Assembly (NCBI GenBank): GCA_951213105.1
Contig: OX578155.1
Span: 28,288,857 to 28,352,856 of the forward strand
From: Amaurobius ferox
Lineage: Eukaryota; Arthropoda; Arachnida; Araneae; Amaurobiidae
DNA: 64,000 nt
Reading direction: 5' to 3'
Below are positions 23,270 through 34,829 of the stretch, piece after piece. The notes under the pieces are model-generated. The model saw only the letters and a program-made list of their open reading frames with translations. It made no database searches and had not been told where the DNA came from. The first letter of the stretch is position 1. Every line of letters begins with the position of its first letter. Made by a program: the position numbers and the translations under genes.

Positions 23270-24083
23270 TTAGTGTGGCAAACGTATAACGTGAATGCCT
23301 TTTTCCCCGTTTGCGCGCACGCCCGCGGAGCGGACGTGCACGTTAGAATGGAACAATTTCAAAAATTCGACGTGGTAACTGTGGAGCACCACGAGCCATC
23401 GATCGATCGACAGGCTACTGTGGAGCAATTCACCATACAAACGAACCAGGAAGCTTCCAGATACGTGTCCAAAACAACTGTGCAGAAAAACTGTTGTGAA
23501 TGGGGCTCCGGGGCAGACGGTTGGTGATTGCGCTCATGCTCGCGAAGGTTCATCGTCAACAACGGCTGAAATTTGCACAGGAGTACCGAAATTGGACTTG
23601 CACCTACTAACAAAGGGTTTCCTTCTCTGACGAGTCACGTTTTCAGCTCCAACGAGCTGATGAACTTTGGTTTAAAAACCGGCGAGAACAAGCACGCAGC
23701 AACCATTGTTGGACGTAAACAAGCTGGTAGTAGCAACGTTATGGTCTGGGAGATGATTTCTTTGTCTACTATAGGTCCTTTGATTCCTTTAGACGGCACT
23801 CTCGACAGACTTGTGTATCCCTCCATATTGCCGATCAAGTACATCCGTTTATGTTGACGGTCTTACCTATGCTCGATGGAATCTTCGATCTGTCATACCG
23901 TCAAAATTGTTTACGAGTGGTTCGAAGAGTGCGACCAAGATTTCCAGCTACTTCCCTAACCACCGAATTCCCGTGATCGAGCATATTTGGAACCACTTCA
24001 ATCGACGATTGGATCCACCACCACACACCTGTCAGCAAATGACGGATGCACTGCAATCTGAATACATTGCATACACTTTCTGA
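23270..24083 (+). pseudogene. Tc1-like transposase relic
   Basis: Pieces in several frames follow a Tc1 transposase. The N-terminal helix-turn-helix lies around 23360-23520. HRSTEIGLAP and the block KTGENKHAATIVGRKQAGSS, VMVWEMISLSTIGPLIPL at 23573-23857 follow. IPVIEHIWNHFNRRL at 23970-24015 holds the final catalytic glutamate. The first-aspartate motif (normally SDES) reads SSNE. The frames 23273-23527, 23573-23857 and 23811-24083 are joined only by frameshifts, so it is inactive. Inverted termini were not identified. Confidence 0.7.
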
Positions 24084-24089
24084 CCAACA

Positions 24090-27000
24090 TTGGTTCCCTT
24101 TAACAGGGACTCAAGAGTATAAGCATTGTAAAATGGGAGAAAGTAGTACATAATAATTTCCACATCTGAAAAGATTAGGAAGTAAGACATAACATAAGTA
24201 ATTGTAGCAATTTAATCCTTCGAAATCTACTAAGATTGTACAGTTTACAAGAGTGTGTTCACTGTTGGGGTGAGCGTCTGCAGATTTGCGATGTCATTTT
24301 AAGGATATTTTTATAAACATTTTCGATTCCAAGGTCGAGGGATAACCGTAAATTCCATTGAGTAAAATCATACAGTAAAAGTTATGGAAAATAATTAGAT
24401 GCATTACGTTTCAGGAAGCTAAGGACCCCCAGCAGTTTTTGAAAAGTGTATTGATATTATACATTGGAAACGAAATGTTAACAATCTAATGAATAAAGGC
24501 TTTAGTACTCCCAAACAAAAAATTGTAGTTCTGCGTAGGGCTTGAGCCCACGGGAATTTTTCCATGTATAACAGACACTATGCAGATATATTTCCAGTGG
24601 CAAGGACATTATAACCTCCTATTCGATGAACAATTGTACTAGTTCTCCATAGGGTCTATATTAGAAAGCAAATTTTGTTGTAAATCCCTCTTTCCCGAGA
24701 TTCTGACTAAGCCTGTCTTTTCCTCAATATGCATATTAGTAAGATTTGCATACTATGACAAAATGGGGAGGAATTCATTAGAAGATACTACGACTGTGGC
24801 ATACACATCCAGGGGCTGCTAAAGAAACTAGAAACAGTAATTATCAGTAATAAAGTGGGAAATGAGACTGAAATTAAATTTTGTGGAAGGGTTCGTTATG
24901 CCACTCAGATATGGCCATGATCAAAGGGAGAATATTCTCCTGGGGAAATTTCTAAAGAACCGAAGTGCTGTGCAGATAACGAAGTGCGTTCGTTCTGTGT
25001 TCAGTATCTAACTACTTAGCCACGGCTATATTGGAATAAACATAAGAAGAATATATGTAAAAAAAATTTATCTTCTGCGCGACCACCATAAGAAATTGAT
25101 TATAAGCCTGCTTTACAGCATCACCAGTTTGCAAATGGAGTAACTATACAAACTAAAGGACTGCAAACTATAAACATGGAATAATGAAAAAAGTAATTAT
25201 TTTTAAGTGGTTTTTAATGGGAGGCTGGTTTTGAACAGTGTGAAATAAATTACTGTAAAATAATTACAATCAGTTTAAAACTGAATATCTAAAAATTATA
25301 AAAATACGCAAAATAAGTGAATGGTTGCCAATGGTTCATTTATGTCAACGCTGCTGAACTTCTATATACCTAAAGGTAGCATTTTTTATTTATTAGAAAA
25401 TGCGCTAAATCAGTCATATTCAGATGCAAAGCACCTTTCCATCTGAATTGACGTATATTGCTCTTTTGACATTGAATTTTATCCTTGGGATCGAATGGTT
25501 AACTAGAAAGAGTGTAGCTTTGTTGAAAAGAGTTGCCTTTTCAAGTTAATCTTGTTAGGATCATAATAGATTGTTTTGTATCTTGATATACATTTGAATT
25601 TTTGGCAGCTTGGGAGAAGCCAGTCACTGTGTCAGTTCTAGGTTATGAACAGACACCTTTTTTTTATCGAGGGCCACGGTTTTATTCGGAATTATTTCAT
25701 AAACATCAAAATATCTGTTGGTTTATGAAATTTTTATCACTGACATTGTAGAGTAAAACGGAAACATTTGATAAGTTGCAAAGACATCTTGCGTTTTCAA
25801 GGACCCGTAGAGATCTTTCGATCGTGAAAAAAGATACATTGAGCATCGTAGATGGACCACCAGCATTTACCTAAATGGCTTTGGCGTTCAATGTGGACTG
25901 CTGTGACAAAATGACCTGTTTTATAGAGGATAATTTTGAGAAACGTTTATCACTTCTAAACGTAAGTGTTTCGGAGCTTATGAGAGGAGGGAAATTCATA
26001 GTGCCAGGACTCAGAACATGGAAAGTTCCTATGTTTTGAATCTAACTAGAATCTTGAATGCTTGAAGGCAAAAACTAAATCAAAAGTCCAGTGGTGAAAG
26101 CACTTTGAAAATTGTATGACCTGGTCTCATATGCAATCTTATATGCTTCCATATGCAGCCATTGGAGAAACTCCACTTGTTTCCTATTTTCTTGTAGAAG
26201 TATCCGAGTTTACAATGACCCTTGATGGCTTTTGGTCCCGTTGGCATATTGTTATTGGTCAGCTGGGAGCATACTCTATAATGACAGTGAGTAAATAATA
26301 AGTCGTAGTATTTGATATCAATTGTATTGGCAAAACCTACTATATAATGCAACTCAAATACGTATTGGCGATGTAAAGTTATCTTGGAACTTTTATTTTC
26401 ATATATGCGCTCGAAATGCTTTGAACAGCGAATATCCATTCGCGAAACATTAGCCAGGACTGATTTGGACAGCAACCCCGGGAATAAATTCTGCAAGCAA
26501 TCCCTCAAATTGGTCATACAATATCACTCTATTTTGTAGACTAACCATCTCATGTTTTCTATGAAAAAAATAATTAAGTAGTCAGAAGATATCATTAGAG
26601 CCATGAACAGAATTTTGTAGATATTTGAGGCACTTTTGAGCAATAGCCTACAGTATCTCTTACTTCTCTGCATTCTTTTATATCACGAGGTTCAGCAGAA
26701 TCTAGTCCTCAAAAGGAAGCAGACGATATCCTGGACCACAATAGTATGTTTGTCGACTAAAACGAGGCAAAAGAACTAAACTCTATTTGAAGAATGTCCG
26801 ATGATGACATAATTATTTCTAAATTTGTCAACTTTAAAATATTTATGTGGGAAATAAGACAACCCGCTGTATTGGCTCTGTGGATCCTACTTTTCATTTC
26901 ACATATTTTTAAAGTTTAATACTGTGGAAGGCTGGGTTGTGCATGACATAGTGTAAGCAAACGTGGATTGAGATCTAGAAGAATTTTTATAGTATGCTTA

Positions 27001-27160
27001 TGAACTGTAGAGCAGCGGGTTCTTATTATAATGGCGAAATCAATCTTCAAATTTAAATCCTGAAGAACACTAGTATGTGCCGGGGCGCTGCAAGCAAAAC
27101 TTAGAGCTCTGGCACGCAATTGTGAAAATTTGCCGGGGACTAAGCATCACTCAATTTTTT
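24090..27160. other. Intergenic; one unassigned minus-strand open frame
   Basis: A 145-codon minus-strand frame at 26080-26517 is the longest in the stretch. I recognise no domain, and nearby sequence has no supporting exon signals. Base composition is less AT-rich than the flanks. A decayed element is possible, but I cannot name one. Confidence 0.35.
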
Positions 27161-27176
27161 CACATGTGACATGTAC

Positions 27177-27294
27177 TACGGTCCCTGTGGATGCCTCCCC
27201 CACTGGGTTTCGATCTAAATTGCGTGGCACTTCCCGGTCGTCCAAACGGTTACCTTACACCTTTCTGGTAGGTCGGACGGCCTGGGTCTCAACA
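27177..27294 (+). mobile_element. 5'-truncated 5S-family SINE (118 bp)
   Basis: It matches the last part of the 5S-headed SINE, from TACGGTCCCTGTGGATG to GGTCTCAACA. A 15-bp perfect target duplication acatgtgacatgtac flanks it (27162-27176 and 27295-27309). The truncation point lies in the core. Confidence 0.9.
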
Positions 27295-27835
27295 ACATGT
27301 GACATGTACAACTGATAGCTAGATCGGCTTTACAACCCACTCTCTTGATATTTCTAGCTCTGACCAGCAGTTATTTTGCAAGGGGGGGAGGGGCATATGA
27401 TAAATACTTCATGTTGGCATACGCTCTTAATCCTTTCAATTTAATATCTTTGAAGGTGAACTCCAGACCATCCATAAACGTAGATTATGAAACAATATAT
27501 ATTTATGAAGCCTATGCATGAGGTACGGAGCCTATGCATGGGGTACGGAGACCACTCTAGCAGGTGAAGACATGAAAAATTCACAAAGAGGAAAATAGTA
27601 GAGCAGCCCACAATTTGTAAGGCCCTGGTGAACTTAATATGTTCACACATCCATCTTTCTCCAAAATTATGAATAAATAAATATATTAATTTTCTTAAGA
27701 GCAATTTACGTCCAAGGAGTATTTACTTCACTGGTTCTGAATCCCTTTTATAGGGGTTCAAGACTATTTAGTCTTCTCAGTATTAAGTTTTAGCCATTTG
27801 GATTGCTATAGTTTCAATGGTTGTAGTTTTTTTTT

Positions 27836-28050
27836 CGACCCAGATATTACCACTCAATTTTTGCCAGAAAATATTGGGAGATATCCATAGGGACCATACA
27901 CTTCTTCCTCTGTCACCAACATCTGGATCTATAGATTTAACATGTCCATACTTCGCGTAGACACGGGGATAGTTTGGGGAGCGTCGGGAATCGAACTCGG
28001 TTCCTCCCGAGTGCAATCCCCATGCCTTAACTACTGGACTATCCTGTCCT
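27836..28050 (-). mobile_element. tRNA-headed SINE sharing the 5S SINE core
   Basis: The minus strand starts with GACAGGATAGTCCAGTAGTT (box A) and GAGTTCGATTCCC (box B), the Pol III promoter of a tRNA head. The body follows: CCGTGTCTACGCGAAGTATG, ATGGTCCCTATGGATATCTC, AAATTGAGTGGTAATATCTG. It ends in a short A-run at about 27827-27835. The body aligns with the 5S-headed SINE core (CCGTGTTCATGCGGAGTACG, ACGGTCCCTGTGGATGCCTC). No target duplication was seen. Confidence 0.72.
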
Positions 28051-28394
28051 AGTGCTTTAAAATTCTTCAAATAGTAATACAGTAAATGATGTGGTTACAC
28101 TTTTATTGATGTGTTAGACACCTTCAGATATTATTCTAATCAAGTTAATATTATGTAAGGTTTTTAATATTAGTGCAGAGTCCACTATTATAAAAATTAC
28201 TGATTTAAAGTCAACTGTAATGATTAGTTAGCTATACAGTTAATATTACGCAATAACTATTCAAATGTTTAATAAAATTTATTAAATGTTTTGCTGCTAG
28301 TTCTTGCTTATATTAGCATCAATTGTAATTTTTGTGAATGAATATTGATGTGCAGTGACTATATATATTTTCAGTCATATTTAACTTGCAAATA

Positions 28395-28665
28395 TATAGC
28401 TATATTTGTTACAGTAATTTATATGTATTGTACATAAACTTTGACTCATTAATACGCATTCATTAAAAGAAACTACTGCATTTAATTATAGTTAACACAA
28501 ATATTTTAGTAAATTGACCCCCCCCCCCCCTAACCATAGCTATAACTATTTGCTACAGTAATTTGTATGTATTGTACATAAACTTTGACTCATTAAAAGA
28601 AACTACTGTAATTATACTTGACACAAATATTTTAACATATTGCTCTCCCCCCCCCCCCCCCCCCA
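28395..28665 (+). repeat. Tandem duplication ending in poly-C
   Basis: Two units of roughly 130-150 bp share tacagtaatttRtatgtatt, gtacataaactttgactcat and aaagaaactactg. Each ends with a poly-C run (about 12 and 19 C). Units differ by small deletions. It is noncoding. Confidence 0.75.
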
Positions 28666-28669
28666 CAAA

Positions 28670-30265
28670 AGAAAAAGGTCAGAATTTTACTCCAACCCCT
28701 TTTTGATTTTGTTTCTGGCTATGGTACACATTATTTAATTATTTATACCAGTTTTAATCAAGTGTATTTCCTGTCCCATGTTATTTATGAAAGTTGTTTA
28801 ATTTCACAATCATTAGGTAGATCTATAACATTCTACATAACACTGTAAGAATAAAATAATTTCATTACTGCTCATAAGTTAGAATCTACCAGTAAAATTT
28901 CATGTAATTTATGGTTCTAGGAGGGAAACGTTATTAAAGATACAAATCATCTAGTTGAACACAAAAGGGGAAACTAATGCTACTAGAACAGAAGTAATTT
29001 GGTTTATTTTGATCATAAATATATCCTTTGTGTACGAATACCAAATAAAATATTTGGAGTGTGAGCCCTCTGCCTGACTTTCTCGTACAATCATATTACT
29101 TATGTAGAATTTAGTTCTATTTGTATTACAATTACAAGTACAAAAATAGATGTTAAGATTTCATACTCAAGTTATAAACATTTTTAAAGTTAGCAAGTGT
29201 AGTGACATTGATGAATTGGGCTTTATTTGTGTTAATATAAACTATTATCAATCCAGTGTAGTTCAAATGACCAAACTCTCCCACAATATATTATTACAAT
29301 TGTTCAAAGCTGCAACACGATTTCTTACTAAAAACAATTATATTATGAAAAACTTTAAATTAGATTCCAAGTTTGAATTATGAGAATTACTAAAAATTCT
29401 ATCTAGTTCTACACATACTATTAAAATTTGGCAGTGGTAGGAGCATTTGCTCGAGTTATCTCGTCTAAACCCCATAAATAGTAATCTTTCCAAAACTATT
29501 CAAAATGGATTCAGGTTATATCTGTTCAGAATATTAAAAGAATATTTTTCCTCCAGTCACTTGTTTCATTTCCCCCTACTAATCTATGGTAAATAGTCCC
29601 CAACAACCTATAGTTCTATTTAGTCTTCAAATATTTTCAAAGTTTTTTTACCGAACATAGATGCTAAGAATGGGAAGCTTTGTATTTCTTTAAAAATTGA
29701 TAAAATAATTAGAAGTATTTCTAACAATTTTGTGTACTATGATAAATATAAAAATTATATCACTAATTTTTTTTTTCAGCATCTATACTTGGCAAAAGAC
29801 AATGGGGAACAAAATCCTGAAAAATGAATAAGCTAGAGATTAGGGACTATTTTCCATAGATTAACGTAAAATAAAACAAGCAGCTAGAGGAATATGCATC
29901 TGAAATTGTGATGCATAAATGCATGTGGTAGAGCCATCAAATTTTATCACACACTGATACACCAGTAGATACATGGTTTAATTTTAACACAATTTTTATT
30001 TGAAATTTATAACAAACATGTAGCTGAAAAATAAAAACAAACAAAACACCATATTTCTTTAACTAAATCATTTATTTATAGAGGAATCAATATACCAAAT
30101 AAAATTTATTTAAGCTAACAAACTCATAATATAACAAATAATTTGACTCCATTCAGCAATACGCTTTGCTTTCCTGATAAGCAACTCTATAAGATAACTC
30201 AATGACCCAGGATGAAGCTCAGCAAAATTTCTGAAAATAATAATGTAATTAAATTTCTAAAGAAT
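28670..30265. other. AT-rich intergenic stretch
   Basis: No gene or element could be supported. A 77-codon frame at 29150-29383 has no recognisable content. Confidence 0.5.
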
Positions 30266-30282
30266 TTGGCACTGAAATATGT

Positions 30283-30498
30283 TGTTGTTGTCATGTCCCT
30301 AACATTACATATTAAGGAAGAATGTGTGCACTGCTTCTGTTTAGTCTAAGACCCGGGGCACCCGAAGGTAGAAGTCTGACTTCTGCCCCAATAAGACATC
30401 ACATCCATGCCCGCAGGCGGGACTCGAACCCGCAATCTGGCAGCCGAGCCATCACGAAGAAACGCCTGCCTCTTTGACCGCTCGGCCACCACATCGGC
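30283..30498 (-). mobile_element. Class II tRNA (Leu/Ser)-headed SINE
   Basis: The minus strand begins GCCGATGTGGTGGCCGAGCG (box A) and later has GCGGGTTCGAGTCCCGCC (box B with T-arm stem). A long variable region fits tRNA-Leu or tRNA-Ser. The body contains TTCTACCTTCGGGTGCCC and it ends GACATGACAACAACAACA. A 15-bp perfect target duplication ggcactgaaatatgt flanks it (30268-30282 and 30499-30513). The body differs from the 5S-family core, so this is a separate SINE family with a similar CAA tail. Confidence 0.87.
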
Positions 30499-30519
30499 GG
30501 CACTGAAATATGTAAATAT

Positions 30520-31490
30520 TTATAAAATATTTTTGCAACTCTTTAGTATATTGCAAAATTCAAGTCAGGTGTAATATATATTCAGTTTATTTTAACACAT
30601 TTTTACATTAAAAAGATATATGAAAGGAAAAATATGAATTTTGTTTATGTAAGAGGTAAATTTGATGTGTCACAGAAAAATGGGTAAATTCAAGAAATCA
30701 CTATATTTCTTCAAATTGAATTGTTGCAATTACAGTGTAACCTAGTGAATTATATGAAAATAATGGTGTTTACAGTGTGAAAATAACATGATCATTTTAG
30801 CCAGGTAGTCACTTTGCCAGGTTTCACTGTATTTCTTCAGTCACTCTAATAATTGTTTATATAAAGGACATCACCACAGAAAACGCAGAGTTCAAGAAGA
30901 AAGTTAGATGAAGTAGGCTAGACAGTTTTTTAATCAATATCAGGCAGCAAATCTTGCTATCCATGGCTTAATGATTATAGAAAAATATAAAGTTGCTACA
31001 AAACTTAATGTTTTTATGACTTGTTCTCTTTCGGTTGGTTGCACAAATTAAAAATAAGATATGGAATTTGTGAAAAAAATAGTAAGCAATGCGTCTTCAG
31101 CTGTTTATATAAAAATTGCAGAAGAATGGAAATTGTAAAAACCTCCTATGAATACTGTGAATGTGATGGCCAACTTATCCTTTAATCTTCACACATTGAG
31201 AAATGCAAAAATGGAATGTTTAACACCAAATTGTATAAGCAAGCTTCATTATTTGCATTTGGGGATTACTAAAGCCGTGAAAGACTAGAAATAATTGGTG
31301 CTGAAAACAATTAAGCTGTGCAATTCTTATCAAATGGTAAGCTGGAGAGCATGATAGTGGACGTGTTGAAAATAACAATGCATAGCTACTGCCTGGTAAA
31401 TAATTTATGATCTAATGATCAAAATATGTTTTGCTAAGGCAGGATTTTATTAGAAATTAAAAAAAATTAAAAATTATACTATTTTATTGA
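30520..31490. other. AT-rich intergenic stretch
   Basis: No gene, RNA or repeat structure was recognised here. Confidence 0.45.
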
Positions 31491-31496
31491 ACATCA

Positions 31497-31700
31497 GCGT
31501 TTCGCCTGGAAACTGGTCACGACTGTTTAGCTAAATATCTTCATAGATTTAATCTAATTCCAAGCCCGAACTGTGTAGTGGGTGGTGCTAACGCAGCTAT
31601 GGAAGCTGATCATCCAATGAACTGCCCAGGGCTCTCTGGTGACATGTACAAAAGGTATTAGCGTGCAAGGGAGAGGATGCAGGCCCTTCAAGCTTTCTGA
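31497..31700 (+). pseudogene. LINE ORF2 C-terminal fragment
   Basis: The frame from 31497 reads AFRLETGHDCLAKYLHRF, then SPNC, ADHPMNCPGLSGDMY, and after an in-frame TAG, RARERMQAL. The TGHD-LA-LHR-SPNC pattern with a following H/C pair resembles the segment after RNase H in RNase H-bearing LINEs. One stop and loss of the first zinc-ligand pair show decay. Upstream RT sequence is absent, so this is a short 3' relic. Confidence 0.6.
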
Positions 31701-32160
31701 CTGTTTTGAATTTGTGTTTTTGGCTACCGTCCACATATCTCCTATGTTTGTTTTATTGTTGTTTTTGTTCCTTGTTCATGCTTCTTGTAATAGTTTTTCT
31801 CCTGTATTTTTGGTGTTGTGTATTTGTACACCAGTGAATGATTTGTATCAAGTACTGCTGCTAGAAATTTAAAAAAAAATTGAACATTTGAGGGAGCAAT
31901 GTTTAAAACACTGGAAAACAAATAATTTGTGCAATTACAAATACTTCATAAATACAAAAGAAAAAAAATCTTATTTTGTTGATAAGCATGGTAGTTCAAA
32001 TTTGTTTAATGGAAATCTGAGCATAACAAAAAATTAAACTCCTCCAATAGTGGCATGGCAATTGAAACATAAAAGAGAGGATAGTATGTTACACTTTCTA
32101 TTACACCTGCTAGTGCAGTAAGTCAGCGGTTATTGCCTCCCCCATTCTTTGCAGATCAGT

Positions 32161-33565
32161 CAGGGTTGCCGGCTTTTAGCCAGACCAAAAAATTTGGTTT
32201 TAACCACTTAAAAAAAGCCGGGTTTTATTAAAAAAGGTGGTTTACAGCCAATTCACATTAAATTTGCATTACTTTATCTTTGATTCACTCCTAAATGTTT
32301 TTTACTAAAATGTTTATAAACTTCTATTAAATATTACCAAGTACACAAGATTTTATGACCCCTAGAAAAATACTATGAAGGTAATGTGTCTAAAAGAAAA
32401 AATATATATACAGTGAGGATAATGCATTAAATTAGACAGCAAGATAGTGTTTTGAAAACCTCTGTTACATAATGCATTGCTCTACATTACATATACCACA
32501 CATTTTAAAGACTATAATTAATTAAACAGACAAATCACCACACATCAAAAAGGAAAAAAAATCAATTTTACTTCAAAAAGGAAAAACATTTTTTTACACA
32601 CTGCTATTTACTTTTAATATATATTACAGCAAATTAATTTATATGTATTTAATAAATGAAATTATCTGACATAATATTTGAGAACATCCATATTTTAGTT
32701 CTAATCATTGGGTTCTGATGACTTATAAAAATGATACATTTTAACAAGTTTTTCTGCTCCTAAGCGGTTTCGTTCTGTTTTCATTTCATTTCAGTGTGAT
32801 GTTCTGTTTTAGTTTTAATTGGCTGTAAAGATTTGGGGTTGGGATTAAATCATAGAATGTTCAATGTTGAAAAAGGAATTTAGGAGGAGATAATATTTGA
32901 AGAAATTTTGGTGCATCTAATTTCAGAACAAAAGAGTGGGCAATCAAAAAAGGTTCTCAAATTAAAACTTATTAAAATAACTTTTTGAAAAACTTGATGC
33001 TATTCAAAAGAGTTGTTCATGCATATATGTTATTCCCAATACTGTTTTCAATAGTGATAAATAGTGTTTTTTATTAAATGACTTTATGCATGATATTAAA
33101 TATTTATGAGTAAAAATAAGACTTTTACATATCAATAAAGTCCTTAAAATTAGTTAACTAGTAAAATATATCACTAAGCAACTATTGTCCTAAAATAAAA
33201 TATTTCATTATTTAAAGCAATAACATTTAAAAAAAAATATGTTAAAGGCCAATATAAACCAAGTAAAGCAGTTGGTATACCTTATTAAAATTTAGCTGGC
33301 TTTTTTGCAAGCAAAAAAATCACTAGCAGGTATTCCAATACTAATGTTTTCATTATTGAGAAATAATGTTATTTATTAAATTCTAACCCAATAAAATGCC
33401 TTTAAAATTAGTTAAAGAACACTTAAAATTGTGTAATTTAAAATTAAAATTCTTCACGCTTTTTAATAAAAGAAAAGCAAGTTTTGGCCAAAAAAAGCCG
33501 GTTAAAACCAATAAAATCCACTGGTGTGGCTTTTATTAATTTTAGCCGGCTTTTTTGCAACCCTG
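32161..33565. mobile_element. hAT-like non-autonomous element, 1405 bp
   Basis: Termini CAGGGTTGCCGGCTTTT and AGCCGGCTTTTTTGCAACCCTG's outer bases form inverted repeats. The perfect 8-bp duplication agatcagt flanks the element (32153-32160 and 33566-33573), the length hAT transposases generate. The interior is AT-rich with recurring aaaaagccgg words near both ends and no coding capacity. Confidence 0.88.
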
Positions 33566-34358
33566 AGATCAGTGAACGAAGATAGCGTTTTACACATTTT
33601 TGTTATGCTCTCAATTGTATGCTATGCTTTGAATATGCTTTGCTTGTTTTATTTTATTATATTGTATACAGTTGTAATGTGTTGTTAGTTGTTATAAGTT
33701 AAATTTCTGTGTAATGTATTGTATACAGTTATAATGTGTTAAGTTAAATTTTTTAAGACATGGTAGCACAAGTTTGTTTAATGGAAATCCAAGCATAACA
33801 AAAGCTGAAACTCCTCCAATAGAAGTGCAACAATTGAGATGGGTAGCCAGAGCGGACGTTACATTACACTTTTTGTTATGCCTGCCACTGATTAATAATT
33901 GTGGGCAAATAGATACATACAACCGAAAAAAATTTAATTTTAAATGGAATAAGTACCTTTGGTATTAATACCATTATTTAAAAATTATGAGGAGTTTTGT
34001 TATGCTCTCAGTTGTTTGGTATGTTTCAAATGAGTACAGCATGTTTTATTTCATTATATTGTATACAGTTGTAATGTATTATTAAAGTTAATATTCTTAA
34101 GGCACAGTAGTGCAAGTTCGTTTAATGGAAATCTAAGCATAATGAAAATAAACTCCTTCAATAGAAGTGGAATAGAATACCATTATGTTTAAATGGTATT
34201 AATGACTCCTTCAATAGTGGCAAGACAACAGATGAGTAGACTAAGGATGGTGTGTTGTGCTACACTTTGTTACTCCTGTCAGTGAGTCATTAGCTATTAC
34301 TCGCCGATCAAGGCTAAAATATTACACATTTTAGTTAGGTTTTTAGTTAGGTTATTAC

Positions 34359-34448
34359 ACATTTTAGTTAGGTCCCCGGCCACCCAATCTGTTACTCTAA
34401 GTCTTCGGACGAGTCGGTTGGTCTGGGCTTTCGACATTTTAGTTAGGT
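34359..34448 (+). mobile_element. 60-bp retroposed tail with target-site duplication
   Basis: An insert at 34374-34433 lies between perfect 15-bp copies of acattttagttaggt (34359-34373, 34434-34448). It ends GGTTGGTCTGGGCTTTCG and contains CTGTTACTCTAAG, matching the tail of the 5S-headed SINE in pattern. It has neither core nor head. Confidence 0.8.
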
Positions 34449-34603
34449 TGTAAGTTGTTTGCTATGCATCAAGTGAATCTAGCGTGCTTCACATTTTCAT
34501 TATATTGTATACAGGTGTTGCGATTTTCAATTACAGCATTAACTATTAAATGTAGTCATAGCAAAATCTAGTATGGAATGCAAATAGAATTTTGCTTGTT
34601 TAA

Positions 34604-34813
34604 TACTGTCAACAGTTAAACTTTACTCGGAATGGATTTAGAAAACATACCAATAATTCTCAATATGATTTAAATGCCCATTTTGTTTCTTCAGAAGCAC
34701 AGGCACTGATTGAATTTTTAAACACAAAATTCAAATTGAATAATGATCCAGCAGTATCAATCACAAAATCTAGGACTATGATTGACACAGTACTTTCTAG
34801 ATATTTAGAATAG
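34604..34813 (+). pseudogene. Unassigned coding fragment (~69 codons)
   Basis: The frame includes FTRNGFRKHTNNSQYDLNAH and TKSRTMIDTVLSRYLE, then TAG. The low-bias composition and the TMIDTVLSRYL ending look like real protein. The ending recalls a motif in arthropod mobile-element proteins with helicase or nuclease annotation, but I cannot assign it. It has no upstream ATG, so it is a relic 3' piece. Confidence 0.35.
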
Positions 34814-34829
34814 TTGTAATCAGGGAATT

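Larger units (their letters stand above)
31975..34515 (+). repeat. Diverged tandem repeat, three units
   Basis: Units begin near 31985, 33750 and 34095 with tttgtttaatggaaatcYRa and end with attatattgtatacagttgt plus a following spacer. The first unit is split by the hAT-like element at 32161-33565 and the third by a 60-bp retroposed tail. Without insertions the units are about 350-400 bp. A frame at 33774-33968 is incidental. Confidence 0.7.

Noticed and set aside
26080..26517. 145-codon minus-strand gene
   Set aside because: No recognisable domain, no exon partner, and the composition looks like chance. It is only mentioned in the intergenic entry.
28510..28665. Poly-C tracts here and at several other places as assembly artefacts
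   Set aside because: Two of the other tracts belong to MITEs with clean 8-bp duplications, so at least those are real. Exact run lengths remain untrustworthy.
30420..30498. Functional tRNA-Leu or tRNA-Ser gene
   Set aside because: Box A and box B are present, but the acceptor stem does not close, and a SINE body with CAA tail and duplications follows.
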